Below are positions 1-8,803 of a stretch of 64,000 bases of DNA, in pieces. The notes below the pieces were generated by a model. That model saw nothing but the letters and a program-made list of their open reading frames with translations. It was not told where the DNA came from and ran no database searches. The stretch is from contig BJHW01000001.1 in NCBI GenBank assembly GCA_005405945.1, positions 1,364,001 through 1,428,000 of the forward strand, given 5' to 3'. Numbering within the stretch: position 1 is the first letter of the stretch; every line of letters begins with the position of its first letter. The DNA comes from Streptomyces violaceusniger (GTDB lineage Bacteria > Actinomycetota > Actinomycetes > Streptomycetales > Streptomycetaceae). Both the position numbers and the translations under genes were made by a program.

Positions 1-920
1 AACTGGTCCACGCCCAGGTCACGCAGCCGCTTGAGCTTGTCGATCTGGGCGCCGGCCGGGCCGAGGAGGCAGAAGCGGTCGACGATCTCGTCGGGCACGA
101 AGGCGGTGTCCGGGTTGCCGGAGCGGCCGTGGTGAGCGTAGTCGTAGCCTTCACGAGCCTTGATGTACTCGGTCAGTTCGGCCGGCACCATGCCGGAGCT
201 CTGACCGTAGCGCGTCACGAGGTCGGCGACATGGTTGCCGACCATCCCGCCGAACCAGCGGCACTGCTCGCGGGCGTGGTCCAGATCGTCGCCGACGTAC
301 GCGGGGGCGGCGACGCAGATGGTGACCGCGTCCGGGTCGCGTCCGGCCTCGGCGGCGGCGTCCCGTACCGCCTTGACCATCCACTCCGTCAGATAAGGGT
401 CGGCGAGTTGCAAGATGAATCCGTCGGCCTGACGGCCGGTCAGTGCGAGGGCTTTGGGGCCGTACGCCGCCATCCACACCGGCAGGCTGCCGCCCCTCAC
501 CCAGGGCAGCCGCACGGTGTTGCCGTCCACCGTGGCCTCACGGCCCTCGGCCAGCTCCTTGATGGTGTGCATGGCCTCGCCGAGGCGGGCCAGGGTGTTG
601 GGCTTGCGGCCGGCCACCCGCATCGCCGAGTCGCCACGGCCGATACCGCACACGGTGCGGTTGCCGTACATGTCGTTGAGGGTGGCGAAGGTGGAGGCGG
701 TCACCTCCCAGGTGCGGGTCCCGGGGTTGGTGACCATCGGCCCGACGATCAGCCGCTCGGTGTGTTCGAGGATACGGCTGTAGATGACGAACGGCTCCTG
801 CCACAACACGGCCGAGTCGAACGTCCAGCCATAGGTGAATCCCGCGTCCTCCGCGCGCCGCATCCGGTCGACGACCGCGGAGGCGGGGGGATCGGTCTGC
901 AGGACGATTCCGAAGTCCAT
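1..920 (-). CDS. F420-dependent LLM-class oxidoreductase (partial)
   Basis: Luciferase-like flavin or F420-dependent oxidoreductase, cut off by the left edge so that its C-terminus is missing. The visible 306 residues start MDFGIVLQ and run without a stop; they contain the family's conserved core, such as GIGRGDSAMR near residue 95 and an LPVWMAAYGPKAL segment near residue 150. I chose the ATG at 920 because it gives the usual short beta-strand start of the family; an overlapping out-of-frame ATG lies six bases upstream. It follows the dihydropyrimidinase gene by 22 bases on the same strand, so it is the last visible gene of that operon. I infer a reduction or oxygenation step on a pyrimidine- or hydantoin-like ring. 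The family is certain; the substrate is not. Confidence 0.88.
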   Translation of the reverse strand, partial: MDFGIVLQTDPPASAVVDRMRRAEDAGFTYGWTFDSAVLWQEPFVIYSRILEHTERLIVGPMVTNPGTRTWEVTASTFATLNDMYGNRTVCGIGRGDSAMRVAGRKPNTLARLGEAMHTIKELAEGREATVDGNTVRLPWVRGGSLPVWMAAYGPKALALTGRQADGFILQLADPYLTEWMVKAVRDAAAEAGRDPDAVTICVAAPAYVGDDLDHAREQCRWFGGMVGNHVADLVTRYGQSSGMVPAELTEYIKAREGYDYAHHGRSGNPDTAFVPDEIVDRFCLLGPAGAQIDKLKRLRDLGVDQ

Positions 921-942
921 CGCATGCTCCGTGTGGTGGTTG

Positions 943-2346
943 CTAGAGGTACTGGCAGGTGGCGCGGGGCAGATACCGGCCGTGCCCCGTCCGGCCGAGG
1001 TACGCGTCGCCGTCGACGACGACGTGTCCCCGCGAGAGGACGGTGCGCACCCGCCCGGTGATCTGCCTGCCCTCATATGCCGAGTAGTCGACGTTCATGT
1101 GGTGGGTCCGGGCGGACAGGGTCTGCCGGGCCTGCGGGTCGTAGATGACGATGTCGGCGTCGGCCCCGGGCGCGATGGTGCCCTTGCGCGGGTAGAGGCC
1201 GAACATCCTGGCCGGGGTGGCGCAGGCGATCTCGATCCAGCGGCGGCGGGAGATGTGGCCGTCCACCACGGCCTGGTGGAGCAGGTCCATCCGGTGCTCC
1301 ACGCCCGGCATGCCGTTGGGGATCTTGGAGAAGTCGCCCCGGCCCAGCTCCTTCTGCCCGGCGAAGCAGAACGGGCAGTGGTCGGTGGAGACCACCGACA
1401 GGTCATTGGTCCGCAGCCCCCGCCACAGCGCGGCCTGGTGCAGAGCGGGCCGCAGCGGGGTGGAGCAGACGTACTTGGCGCCCTCGAAGTCCGGTTCGGC
1501 GAGGTTGTCCGTGGACAGGAACAGATACTGCGGACACGTCTCGGCGAACACCGGCAGACCCAGGTCACGGGCTCCCGTGATCTCCTGGACGGCCTGCTCG
1601 GCGGAGACATGGACGATGTAGAGCGGTGCGCCGGCCACCCGGGCGAGCTGGATGGCGCGATGGGTCGCCTCCGACTCCAGCAGCTCCCGGCGGACCTCAC
1701 CGTGGTGGCGGGGGTCGGTCCTGCCCTCGGCCAGGGCCTGCTCCACCAGGACGTCGATGGCGATGCCGTTCTCGGCGTGCATCATGACCAGTCCGCCGTT
1801 GGCGGCGCCGCGCTGCATGGCCCGCAGGATCTTGCCGTCGTCGCTGTAGAAGACACCGGGGTAGGCCATGAACAGCTTGAAGCTGGTCACGCCCTCGTCC
1901 ACGAGAGCGTCCATCTCCTTGAGCGAGTGCTCGTCGACATCGGCGAGGATCATGTGGAACCCGTAGTCGATCGCGCACTGGCCCTCGGACTTGGCGTGCC
2001 ACCCGTCCAGCCCCTCGCGCAGCGAGGCGCCGACGGACTGGATGGCGAAGTCCACGATGGTGGTGGTGCCGCCCCAGGCCGCCGCCCGGGTGCCGGTCTC
2101 GAAGGTGTCGGAGGCGAACGTGCCGCCGAACGGCATCTCCATATGGGTGTGGGCGTCCACCCCGCCCGGAATGACATACAGCCCGGTGGCGTCGATGACC
2201 CGGTCCGCTCCGCGCGCCCAGGTCTCGGTGACCTCGGTGCCCGAGGCAGCGACGGCCGCGACGCGCTCACCGTCCACGAGGACGTCGGCGGACAGCTCTT
2301 CGCCGGCGGTGATGACCAGCCCGTCCTGGATCAGTGTGCGGGTCAC
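943..2346 (-). CDS. hydA: Dihydropyrimidinase / D-hydantoinase
   Basis: Cytoplasmic zinc amidohydrolase of 467 aa that opens the ring of dihydropyrimidines or hydantoins to N-carbamoyl amino acids. The metal-binding HTHMEMP motif is at residues 66-72, the lysine that is carboxylated in the family lies in TSFKLFMAYPG near residue 155, further histidines are in MHAEN and IVHVSAE, and the last metal ligand is in STDHCPF. Length is normal for the family. I place the start at the GTG at 2346, which overlaps the stop of the upstream amidase gene by four bases (GTGA), rather than at a start further upstream inside that gene. Translational coupling to the amidase suggests the two act in sequence. The family call is secure; uracil, thymine or another substrate cannot be told apart from sequence. 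Confidence 0.95.
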   Translation of the reverse strand: MTRTLIQDGLVITAGEELSADVLVDGERVAAVAASGTEVTETWARGADRVIDATGLYVIPGGVDAHTHMEMPFGGTFASDTFETGTRAAAWGGTTTIVDFAIQSVGASLREGLDGWHAKSEGQCAIDYGFHMILADVDEHSLKEMDALVDEGVTSFKLFMAYPGVFYSDDGKILRAMQRGAANGGLVMMHAENGIAIDVLVEQALAEGRTDPRHHGEVRRELLESEATHRAIQLARVAGAPLYIVHVSAEQAVQEITGARDLGLPVFAETCPQYLFLSTDNLAEPDFEGAKYVCSTPLRPALHQAALWRGLRTNDLSVVSTDHCPFCFAGQKELGRGDFSKIPNGMPGVEHRMDLLHQAVVDGHISRRRWIEIACATPARMFGLYPRKGTIAPGADADIVIYDPQARQTLSARTHHMNVDYSAYEGRQITGRVRTVLSRGHVVVDGDAYLGRTGHGRYLPRATCQYL

Positions 2347-3185
2347 GGCCGCACCAGCCCCTCGTAGGCGTCGGGGCGCCGGTCGCGGTAGAACGCCCAC
2401 TGCCGGCGCACCTCGTCGATCAGACCGAAGTCGAGGTCGCGGACGATCAGCTCCTCCTCCTTGTCACTGGCCACGTCGCCGACGAACTGGCCGCGCGGAT
2501 CGACGAAGTAGCTGGTGCCGTAGAAGTCGTTGTCGCCGTACTCCTCGGTGCCGACGCGGTTGATGGCGGCGATGAAGTACTCGTTGGCGACGGCCGCGGC
2601 GGGCTGCTCCAGCTGCCAGAGGTAGGCCGACAGGCCGCGGGAGGTGGCCGAGGGGTTGTAGACCAGCTGCGCCCCGGCCAGGCCCAGCTCGCGCCAGCCC
2701 TCGGGGAAGTGGCGGTCGTAGCAGATGTACACCCCGACCTTGCCCACGGCGGTGTCGAACACCGGCCAGCCCAGGTTCCCCGGCTTGAAATAGTACTTCT
2801 CCCAGAACCCCTTGACCTGCGGGATGTGGTGCTTGCGGTACTTGCCCAGATAGCTGCCGTCCGCGTCGATCACGGCGGCGGTGTTGTAGTAGAAGCCCGA
2901 CTGCTCGACCTCGTACACCGGCACCACGATCACCATGCCGGTCTCCCGGGCCAGCTCCCGCATCCGCCGCACGGTCGGCCCGTCCGGCACCGCCTCCGCC
3001 CAACGGTAGTGTTCCGCCTCCTGCACCTGGCAGAAGTACGGCGCGTTGAACACCTCCTGGAAGCCGATCACCTTGGCGCCCTGTTCCGCGGCGGCGCGGG
3101 CGTACTTCTCATGGAGCTCGATCATTGATTCGCTGTCGCCCGTCCACTTCGTCTGAACCAGGGCGGCGCGCACGATATTGGCCAT
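2343..3185 (-). CDS. Nitrilase-superfamily amidase, beta-ureidopropionase-like
   Basis: Carbon-nitrogen hydrolase of 280 aa. The catalytic triad is visible: Glu44 in GFQEVF, Lys118 in YRKHHIP and Cys155 in YICYDRHFPEGWR. The family hydrolyses N-carbamoyl compounds, and its position directly before dihydropyrimidinase points to the next step of the same route, N-carbamoyl-beta-amino acid to beta-amino acid, CO2 and ammonia. It is the first gene of the minus-strand operon and shares the 283-bp intergenic region with the divergent cupin-XRE regulator. An N-carbamoylputrescine amidase is the main alternative, since the sequences are similar, but the neighbour favours the pyrimidine role. Confidence 0.92.
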   Translation of the reverse strand: MANIVRAALVQTKWTGDSESMIELHEKYARAAAEQGAKVIGFQEVFNAPYFCQVQEAEHYRWAEAVPDGPTVRRMRELARETGMVIVVPVYEVEQSGFYYNTAAVIDADGSYLGKYRKHHIPQVKGFWEKYYFKPGNLGWPVFDTAVGKVGVYICYDRHFPEGWRELGLAGAQLVYNPSATSRGLSAYLWQLEQPAAAVANEYFIAAINRVGTEEYGDNDFYGTSYFVDPRGQFVGDVASDKEEELIVRDLDFGLIDEVRRQWAFYRDRRPDAYEGLVRP

Positions 3186-3306
3186 TGTGAACTTCCCTCA
3201 TGAAGCCGCGACGCGCTGGGTCGCGGGCTGGGGCAGGGATAAACGGCTGCGGCAAGACCGTAAGCCGAAAGTACGAGTCCGTAAATGGCCACGGCAATAT
3301 TCTGCG

Positions 3307-3339
3307 AGTTTCTTTTGCGTTTCCCACAGGTAAGAAACT
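3307..3339. promoter_or_regulatory. Inverted repeat in the divergent promoter region, possible operator
   Basis: An exact 8-bp inverted repeat, AGTTTCTT at 3307-3314 and AAGAAACT at 3332-3339, separated by 17 bp, lies between the pyrimidine operon and the XRE regulator. The surrounding stretch is much richer in A and T than its neighbours. It could bind the cupin-XRE protein encoded alongside; this is an inference from position and symmetry. Confidence 0.35.
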
Positions 3340-3401
3340 GACGCTCCGTCAAGCGGAGAGCGCGCGGCCGGGTCCGGCGCCGGCGACCGCGACGCCACCC
3401 C

Positions 3402-3433
3402 TTGACATGTTGAAGAACTTCATTATGGTGAAG
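3402..3433 (+). promoter_or_regulatory. Promoter and overlapping operator of the XRE regulator
   Basis: A -35 box TTGACA (3402-3407) and a -10-like TATGGT (3424-3429) with a 16-bp spacer stand 40 bp before the regulator's start codon. Within the spacer is the near-palindrome TGAAGAACTTCA (3411-3422), and a third half-site TGAAG follows at 3429-3433. A dyad inside the promoter spacer is typical of an autoregulated repressor, so I infer that the XRE protein binds here. Confidence 0.55.
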
Positions 3434-3468
3434 TCACCGTTCCATGGTGGCCGGACGAGGAGCGACGC

Positions 3469-4077
3469 ATGAACAGCAGCAACGCGGGCGACAAGGACAA
3501 CCGTCCCGACGCCGATGCGTCCATCGCCTCGTTGGGCGAACAGATCCGATCCCTCCGCAAACATCTCGGACTCACCCTGGAGGAGCTGAGCAGCCGATCG
3601 AATGTGAGCACGGGCCTCATCAGTCTGCTGGAGCGGGGGAAGGGAAATCCCTCCTTCGCGAGTCTGATTCAATTGGCCCATGGGCTCGATGTGCCGATCG
3701 GCCGACTTTTCCATGGTGAAAACCCTGCCAGTCCTGTGGTGCGCGCAAAAGAGCGCCGCACTCTGGAATGGCATGGAAATGAAAAGCTCGACGGTGCCCG
3801 TTACCAGCTCCTCACCCCGTCCCTGAAAGGGGCGCTCGAGGTGGTCTGGGTGGAGACCGAGCCCGGCCATGACACCAGCGGCACTCCCTTCCGTCACAAC
3901 GGCGAGGAGTTCGGCATCGTTCTGTCCGGGGTGAAGGACGTCTTCCTCGACGGTGTCCGGCACCGACTCGAGGCGGGTGACTCCATCACCTACTCGTCGA
4001 GCATTCCGCACTGGTACGTCGCGGTCGGCGATGAGCCGTCGACCGCGATCTGGGTGATCACCCCGCCCACCTGGTAG
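3469..4077 (+). CDS. XRE-family regulator with C-terminal cupin domain
   Basis: Transcriptional regulator of 202 aa. Residues 22-80 form a helix-turn-helix of the Cro/XRE type (LGEQIRSLRKHLGLTLEELS then STGLISLLERGKGNPS), and residues about 120-200 form a cupin barrel (FRHNGEEFGIVLSG, later LEAGDSITYSS and IPHWYVAVG) that binds a small ligand in this family. Such proteins often control catabolic genes next to them. It is divergent from the dihydropyrimidinase operon and lies ahead of the FAD oxidoreductase operon, so it may control either or both. The start is the ATG at 3469 after GAGGAGCGACGC. The effector is unknown; a pyrimidine or breakdown product is a guess. Confidence 0.9.
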   Translation: MNSSNAGDKDNRPDADASIASLGEQIRSLRKHLGLTLEELSSRSNVSTGLISLLERGKGNPSFASLIQLAHGLDVPIGRLFHGENPASPVVRAKERRTLEWHGNEKLDGARYQLLTPSLKGALEVVWVETEPGHDTSGTPFRHNGEEFGIVLSGVKDVFLDGVRHRLEAGDSITYSSSIPHWYVAVGDEPSTAIWVITPPTW

Positions 4078-4154
4078 AGCCAGGTCCTCGGCCGCTCACC
4101 CCGCTCTCCGATCCGGTACGCGTCAGGGCAGCGTCGCCCGCGCCACTCGTGTTG

Positions 4155-4214
4155 CCCCCGCCTCCCACCCGGCTTCCCCGCCTCCAGCCCGGGTTTCCCC
4201 CGCCTCCCGCCCGG
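4155..4214. repeat. Three imperfect 21-bp tandem repeats in the 4078-4462 gap
   Basis: Three copies of a unit close to CCCCGCCTCCCACCCGG occur at about 4156, 4176 and 4198, spaced about 21 bp apart. The copies differ at a few positions. The rest of the 385-bp gap between the regulator and the FAD oxidoreductase gene shows no gene that I can support; the only clear signal is the ribosome binding site AAAGGAG just before 4463. The function of the repeat is unknown. Confidence 0.5.
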
Positions 4215-4462
4215 CATTGAGGGCGAGGGCGTTCCCCGACCCATCTCGCGGTACGCCCGCGTGTCCGGTTTTCCCTCCGGGCGCCCGTGCGCCGTCCGCC
4301 CCTTCCCGATCACCGTTTCCCGCCGTGGCCCATCGCCCGTTGGCGCGGCACGGCGGCCTCCGCGGCGCCCGTGGCCGGGCTCCCGGACAGGCACGCCCGA
4401 TCCACGGACGTCCGGTGACGCGACGCCGTCTTCGACAGACGCCGTATTCGAAAGGAGACAAC

Positions 4463-5830
4463 GTGGCCGACCTCAACGGGTCCGTGACTCTGGAGGCCAT
4501 CGACGCACCGATCGTGCGCCGCAGTGACGTCGTCGTCGTGGGCGGAGGTCCGGCGGGTGTCAGCGCCGCGGTCGCCGCCGCGCGGGCCGGTGCCGAGGTG
4601 ACGCTCCTGGAGCGCTACGCCGCCCTCGGTGGCCTCGCCTCCGGCGGTATGGTCCTGGTGCTCGACGACATGTGCAACGCCGATGAGATCACCGTGACGG
4701 GTGTGGTGGACGAGTACGTCGAGCGCATGGCCGCCATGGACCTGGCCGTCTACCCGCCCCCGGAGGAACGGGTCTCCTCGCCCGAGGCATGGGCCAAGTG
4801 GAGCCGGTGGGGCGCGTTCGACTTCCACTCCCACGCCAGTCCCAAGCCCATCTGCTACGCCGTCGCCTTCGACCCGGACGGCTGGAAGCGGGTCTCCAAC
4901 GACCTGGTGCGCGAGAGCGGCGTCCACCTGCGCCTGCACAGCTGGTTCTCCCGGCCGGTGGTCCAGGACGGCGCGATCAAGGGCGTGGTGTGCGAGACCA
5001 AGGCGGGCCCACAGGCCGTCCTCGGTGATGTCGTCATCGACACCAGTGGCGACATCGACGTGGCCTCGCGCGCCGGAGCCCCCTTCACCGAGGGCCGCTA
5101 CATCGTCACCCTCGTCTCCCGCCTCGGCGGTGTGGACACCGACACGGCGCAGCGCTTCGAGACCGAGAACCCCCGTGAGTTCCGGGCCGTCAACCGCAAG
5201 ATCAAGCGCATGTTGGGGGGCGCCTGGGACCTGTGGTGGCTCAAGACCCCGGTTCCGGGCGTCGTGTGGTGCAACTGCCCGCATCTGACCGGTTACGACG
5301 GCGCCGACCCGACCTCCCTGACCGAGGCGGAGTTCGACGCCAGGGCGCGGATGGGAGCCGTGGTGGAGTACGCCAGGCAGTACCTCCCCGGCTTCGAGAA
5401 CTGCTATCTGCTCGACGTCGCCGAGCAGATGGGCGTCCGGCAGACCCGGCTGCTCGACGGGGAGTACGTCGTCACCAAGGACGACATCGTCTCGCGCCGC
5501 CACTTTCCCGACACCGTCGCCCGCGGCCGTGACTACTACTACCCCTATCGCTCGTTCGTTCCGCGGAGCGTCGACCAGCTCCTCGTCGCCGGACGGCACT
5601 ACTCCGCCACGCCGGACGCCCAGCGGATGTCCCGGGAGATCCCACCCTGCATGGCGATGGGCCAGGCCACGGGTATCGCCGCGAGCATCGCGGCCGACCG
5701 CGGCATCCTCGTCCGCGACGTACCGACGCGGGATATCCGGAAGCTGATGCGCGAACAGGGTGCCGACCCGGGCGACATCCCCTCGGAGAACGCCACGATC
5801 GACGAGACGAACAGCGAGGCGGCCGCATGA
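4463..5830 (+). CDS. FAD-dependent oxidoreductase (FAD_oxidored family)
   Basis: Flavoprotein of 455 aa, first gene of the catabolic operon. A Rossmann-type FAD-binding motif (VVVVGGGPAGVSAA then a TLLERYAALGG strand) sits at residues about 20-60; the region YYYPYRSFVPRSVDQLLVAG near residue 360 and the GQATGIAAS segment at the end are typical C-terminal flavin contacts of this family. I start at the GTG at 4463, which has a good ribosome binding site (AAAGGAG, 10 bases upstream), rather than at the in-frame start at 4217, whose extra 82 residues are arginine- and proline-rich and unlike protein. The gene overlaps the CoA-transferase gene by four bases. The substrate is unknown; the family oxidises a range of small organic compounds. 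Confidence 0.85.
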   Translation: MADLNGSVTLEAIDAPIVRRSDVVVVGGGPAGVSAAVAAARAGAEVTLLERYAALGGLASGGMVLVLDDMCNADEITVTGVVDEYVERMAAMDLAVYPPPEERVSSPEAWAKWSRWGAFDFHSHASPKPICYAVAFDPDGWKRVSNDLVRESGVHLRLHSWFSRPVVQDGAIKGVVCETKAGPQAVLGDVVIDTSGDIDVASRAGAPFTEGRYIVTLVSRLGGVDTDTAQRFETENPREFRAVNRKIKRMLGGAWDLWWLKTPVPGVVWCNCPHLTGYDGADPTSLTEAEFDARARMGAVVEYARQYLPGFENCYLLDVAEQMGVRQTRLLDGEYVVTKDDIVSRRHFPDTVARGRDYYYPYRSFVPRSVDQLLVAGRHYSATPDAQRMSREIPPCMAMGQATGIAASIAADRGILVRDVPTRDIRKLMREQGADPGDIPSENATIDETNSEAAA

Positions 5831-7017
5831 ACACGCGACGGCTCCCGCTCGACGGCGTGGTCGTCGTCGACTTCACCCAGGTGTACGCCGGTCCCTCCTG
5901 CACCCAGATGCTCGGCGACTTCGGCGCGGACGTGATCAAGATCGAGCGCCCCGGCACCGGCGATCTGTCCCGCACCTCCTTCCCCGACGAAGCGGGTCTC
6001 GACAACCCCGTCTTCTGGAGCATCAACCGCAACAAGCGCAGCGTCAGCCTCGACACCCGAACCGAGGAGGGCAAACAGGCGGTGCTCGACCTCGTCGCCC
6101 GCGCCGACGTGGTGACCTCCAACTTCCGGGCCGGCGTCATGGACCGGATCGGCTTCGGCTACGAGGCGCTGCGTGCCGTCAACCCTCGCGTCATCTGGGC
6201 CTCCGCGACCGGATTCGGAGAGAAGGGCCCGTACGCCCACAAGGGCGGCCAGGACATCCTGACGCAGGCGTACACCGGGGTCATGTGGCGCAGGGCCTCC
6301 GACGACACTCCGGTCAGCATCTATCCCACCAGCCTGTGCGACTACACCACGGGCATGCACATGGTGCAGGGCATCCTCCTGGCGCTGCTCCACCGCGAAC
6401 GCACCGGGGAGGGGCAGAAGGTGGAGATCGCCATGTACGACTCCATCCTCCATATGCAGATGCAGGAGGCGGCCACCCGGATGAACCGGGGCGCGGAGAT
6501 CAACTGGGCCGCGATGCCGCTCACCGGGGCGTTTCAGACGACCGATGGCGCCGTGGTCATGGTCGGGGCGTTCAAACAGAACCCGCTCCGGGACATCTGC
6601 GCCGCCCTGGAGATCGGCGAGGACCTTTCGCTCCGCCCGGAGTACGCCACCCCGAAGGGACAACAGCGGCACCGCCCCGAGCTGCGGCGGCTGTTCGCCG
6701 AGCGGTTCGCCACCGGGACCACCGCCCACTGGATGAAGCGGCTGGAGGCACAGGACCTGCTGTGCGCGCCCGTGCGCACCATGGAGGAGGCGCTCCGCGA
6801 TGAACAGACCATCGTCAACGGCATGATCGTCGAGATGGAGCACCCCGTCGAGGGCTCGGTGCGGGTCCTGGGCAATCCGGTGCATCTGTCCGCCACCCCG
6901 GCCGAGGTGCGCAGGGTGCCTCCGGGGCTCGGTGCCCACGGTGACGAGGTGCTGGGCGAGGCCGGATACGACGCGGCCCGGCTGCGCGCCCTGCGCGAGG
7001 CGGGGGTGCTGCGATGA
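5827..7017 (+). CDS. CaiB/BaiF family III CoA-transferase
   Basis: CoA-transferase of 396 aa that would activate a carboxylic acid by moving CoA from a donor thioester. The family signature is clear: LPLDGVVVVDFTQVYAGP at the N-terminus, GDFGADVIKIERP, NRNKRSVSLD, and the catalytic aspartate in GGQDILTQAYTG near residue 144. Length is normal. The ATG overlaps the stop of the FAD oxidoreductase gene (ATGA), and its own stop overlaps the next start, so translation is coupled. With the enoyl-CoA hydratase just downstream it implies that the operon degrades its substrate as a CoA thioester. The acid is not known. Confidence 0.93.
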   Translation: MNTRRLPLDGVVVVDFTQVYAGPSCTQMLGDFGADVIKIERPGTGDLSRTSFPDEAGLDNPVFWSINRNKRSVSLDTRTEEGKQAVLDLVARADVVTSNFRAGVMDRIGFGYEALRAVNPRVIWASATGFGEKGPYAHKGGQDILTQAYTGVMWRRASDDTPVSIYPTSLCDYTTGMHMVQGILLALLHRERTGEGQKVEIAMYDSILHMQMQEAATRMNRGAEINWAAMPLTGAFQTTDGAVVMVGAFKQNPLRDICAALEIGEDLSLRPEYATPKGQQRHRPELRRLFAERFATGTTAHWMKRLEAQDLLCAPVRTMEEALRDEQTIVNGMIVEMEHPVEGSVRVLGNPVHLSATPAEVRRVPPGLGAHGDEVLGEAGYDAARLRALREAGVLR

Positions 7018-7823
7018 GCGGCGACGAGGCGGTGCGCGACGAGGTGCGCTGCGTAAGGGAGCACGACGGGCGGGTGGCGCGTGTCGTCATCGACCGTTCC
7101 CGGGTCCTCAACGCCGTGGACCGGGCCACCACCGAGCGGCTGAAGGAGATCTGGGCCGGGATCGAGGCCGACCGCGACATCCGCGCGGTCGTCGTCACCG
7201 GGGCGGGCGAGCGGGCGTTCTCCACCGGGGCCGACATGTCGGCGGGCGCGACAGCGAAGAGCGGTCTGGAGTACTGGGCCGGGCTGGACCCCGATGGCTT
7301 CGGGGCCTTGAGCCTGCGCGAGACCCTCGATGTCCCGGTCATCGCGAGGGTCAACGGCTATGCCCTGGGCGGTGGCATGGAGATGGTGCTGGGCTGCGAC
7401 ATCGTGATCGCCGCCGAACACGCGCGGTTCGGCCTCACCGAGCCCAGGGTCGGGCGGATCCCCCTCGACGGAGGGGTGTTCCGGCTCATGGAGCGGGTTC
7501 CGCACACCCAGGCCATGGGACTGCTGCTCACCGGCCGCAAGGTCCCGGCCGCGGAGATGTACCGGATGGGCCTGGTGAACGAGGTCGTGCCCGGGGAGCG
7601 GCTCGATGAGGCCGTGGACCGCTGGCTCGCCGAGGTGCTGGCCTGCTCGCCGGTGTCCCTGCGCGCGATCAAGCAGATGGCACGCGCCGGGACCGGGCTC
7701 ACCGCCCGTCAGGCGCACGCGCTACGGCTGCCCGCACTGATGGACGCGGTGGACAGCGAGGACGCGGCGGAGGGCGTACGCGCCTTCCAGGAGAAGCGGC
7801 CACCCGTCTGGCCCGGCCGCTGA
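7014..7823 (+). CDS. Enoyl-CoA hydratase / isomerase family protein
   Basis: Crotonase-fold protein of 269 aa acting on a CoA thioester. The oxyanion-hole segments AFSTGADMS (about residue 73) and NGYALGGGMEMVLGCDIV (about 115-132) are visible, followed by the FGLTEPRVGRIPLDGG stretch that carries the usual catalytic glutamate position. Length matches the family. Its start overlaps the CoA-transferase stop by four bases. In the context of the operon it should hydrate, isomerise or cleave the acyl-CoA made by the preceding enzyme; the exact crotonase reaction cannot be read from the sequence. Confidence 0.92.
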   Translation: MSGDEAVRDEVRCVREHDGRVARVVIDRSRVLNAVDRATTERLKEIWAGIEADRDIRAVVVTGAGERAFSTGADMSAGATAKSGLEYWAGLDPDGFGALSLRETLDVPVIARVNGYALGGGMEMVLGCDIVIAAEHARFGLTEPRVGRIPLDGGVFRLMERVPHTQAMGLLLTGRKVPAAEMYRMGLVNEVVPGERLDEAVDRWLAEVLACSPVSLRAIKQMARAGTGLTARQAHALRLPALMDAVDSEDAAEGVRAFQEKRPPVWPGR

Positions 7824-7883
7824 ACCCGGCCCCGATCGAATACCACGGCCACCGGAACAGGCCGAACAGCGAGGAGAGAGCCT

Positions 7884-8803
7884 ATGTCCATCCCACCGCA
7901 GCCACTGCCCCCCGGTGTCTGGGGCGTCGTGGCGACGCCCTTCGCCGGTTCGACCCTCGACGTCGATGAATCTGCCCTGGCCCGGTTGGTCGAGCACTAC
8001 GCGGAGCTCGGTGTCACCGGGCTGACCGTGCTCGGTGTCTTCGGCGAGGCCGCGCAGCTCTCCCGCCCCGAGCGCCGGGCCGTCCTGGAGGTCGTCCGCG
8101 ACAGCGTCGAGCTGCCGCTGGTGGTCGGGGCCACCGGTCTGTCCACCGCGCCGGTCGTCGAGGAGGCCGAGCTGATCGGCGAGGTGCTGGGCGACCGGGT
8201 CGCCGGGCTGATGACGCAGGTCAACTCCCCGCGCCCGGAGACGGTCACGGCCCATTTCAACGCCGTGCACGAGGCCACCGGGCTCGGGCTCGTCATCCAG
8301 GACTACCCGGCGGCCAGCGGGGTCGCCATCCGCCCCGGGGACCTGGCCACCGTCGTGCGCCGGGTGCCGTCGGCGGTCGCGGTGAAGGCGGAGGCGCCAC
8401 CGACGCCCGCCGTCATCGGCCTCCTGGCGGAACGGACCGACATCCCCGTCTTCGGCGGGCTCGGCGGACTCGGTCTGCTGGACGAGCTGGCCGCGGGGGC
8501 CGCCGGGGCGATGACCGGCTTCTCGGCACCGGAAGGGCTGATCGCCTGCGTCGACGCCCACCGGTCCGGTGGGTACGAAGCGGCGCGCGAGGCGTACCTG
8601 CCGTATCTGCCGCTGGTCAACTTCGAGGCGCAGGCGGGGATCGGGCTCGCGCTGCGCAAGGAGGCGCTCCGGCAGCGCGGCCTGATCATGGAGGCCGGGG
8701 TCCGGCCCCCCGCCCGTGCGCTCCCCGAGAGCCTCGTCCCCAGCTCCTCCGGCATCTCACCGCGCTGCCCCCGGCCGAGCGCGTACCGCAAGGGGCACGC
8801 TGA
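7884..8803 (+). CDS. DHDPS/NAL-family lyase, frameshifted near its C-terminus
   Basis: Dihydrodipicolinate-synthase/N-acetylneuraminate-lyase family protein, a class I aldolase or dehydratase of about 305 aa. The TIM barrel starts at GVWGVVATPF; the family tyrosine lies in VIQDYPAASG and the Schiff-base lysine in AVAVKAEAPPTP. After LPESLV (about 8740) the reading frame is lost at a run of four C; adding one C restores an ending PQLLRHLTALPPAER that stops at 8801-8803, exactly at the start of the SDR gene (TGATG). As read, the frame instead runs on into nonsense until 9185. I regard this as a probable sequence error. The family includes keto-deoxy-sugar-acid dehydratases whose product feeds an aldehyde dehydrogenase like the one downstream, but this pairing is an inference. 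Confidence 0.82.

Noticed and set aside
835..2367. Long open frame on the plus strand opposite dihydropyrimidinase
   Set aside because: It mirrors the codon pattern of the real gene on the minus strand, has Val/Gly/His-rich shadow composition and no recognisable domain.
4217..4462. Longer N-terminus for the FAD oxidoreductase
   Set aside because: The extra residues are Arg/Pro/Ala-rich, match no family, and a good ribosome binding site precedes the GTG at 4463.
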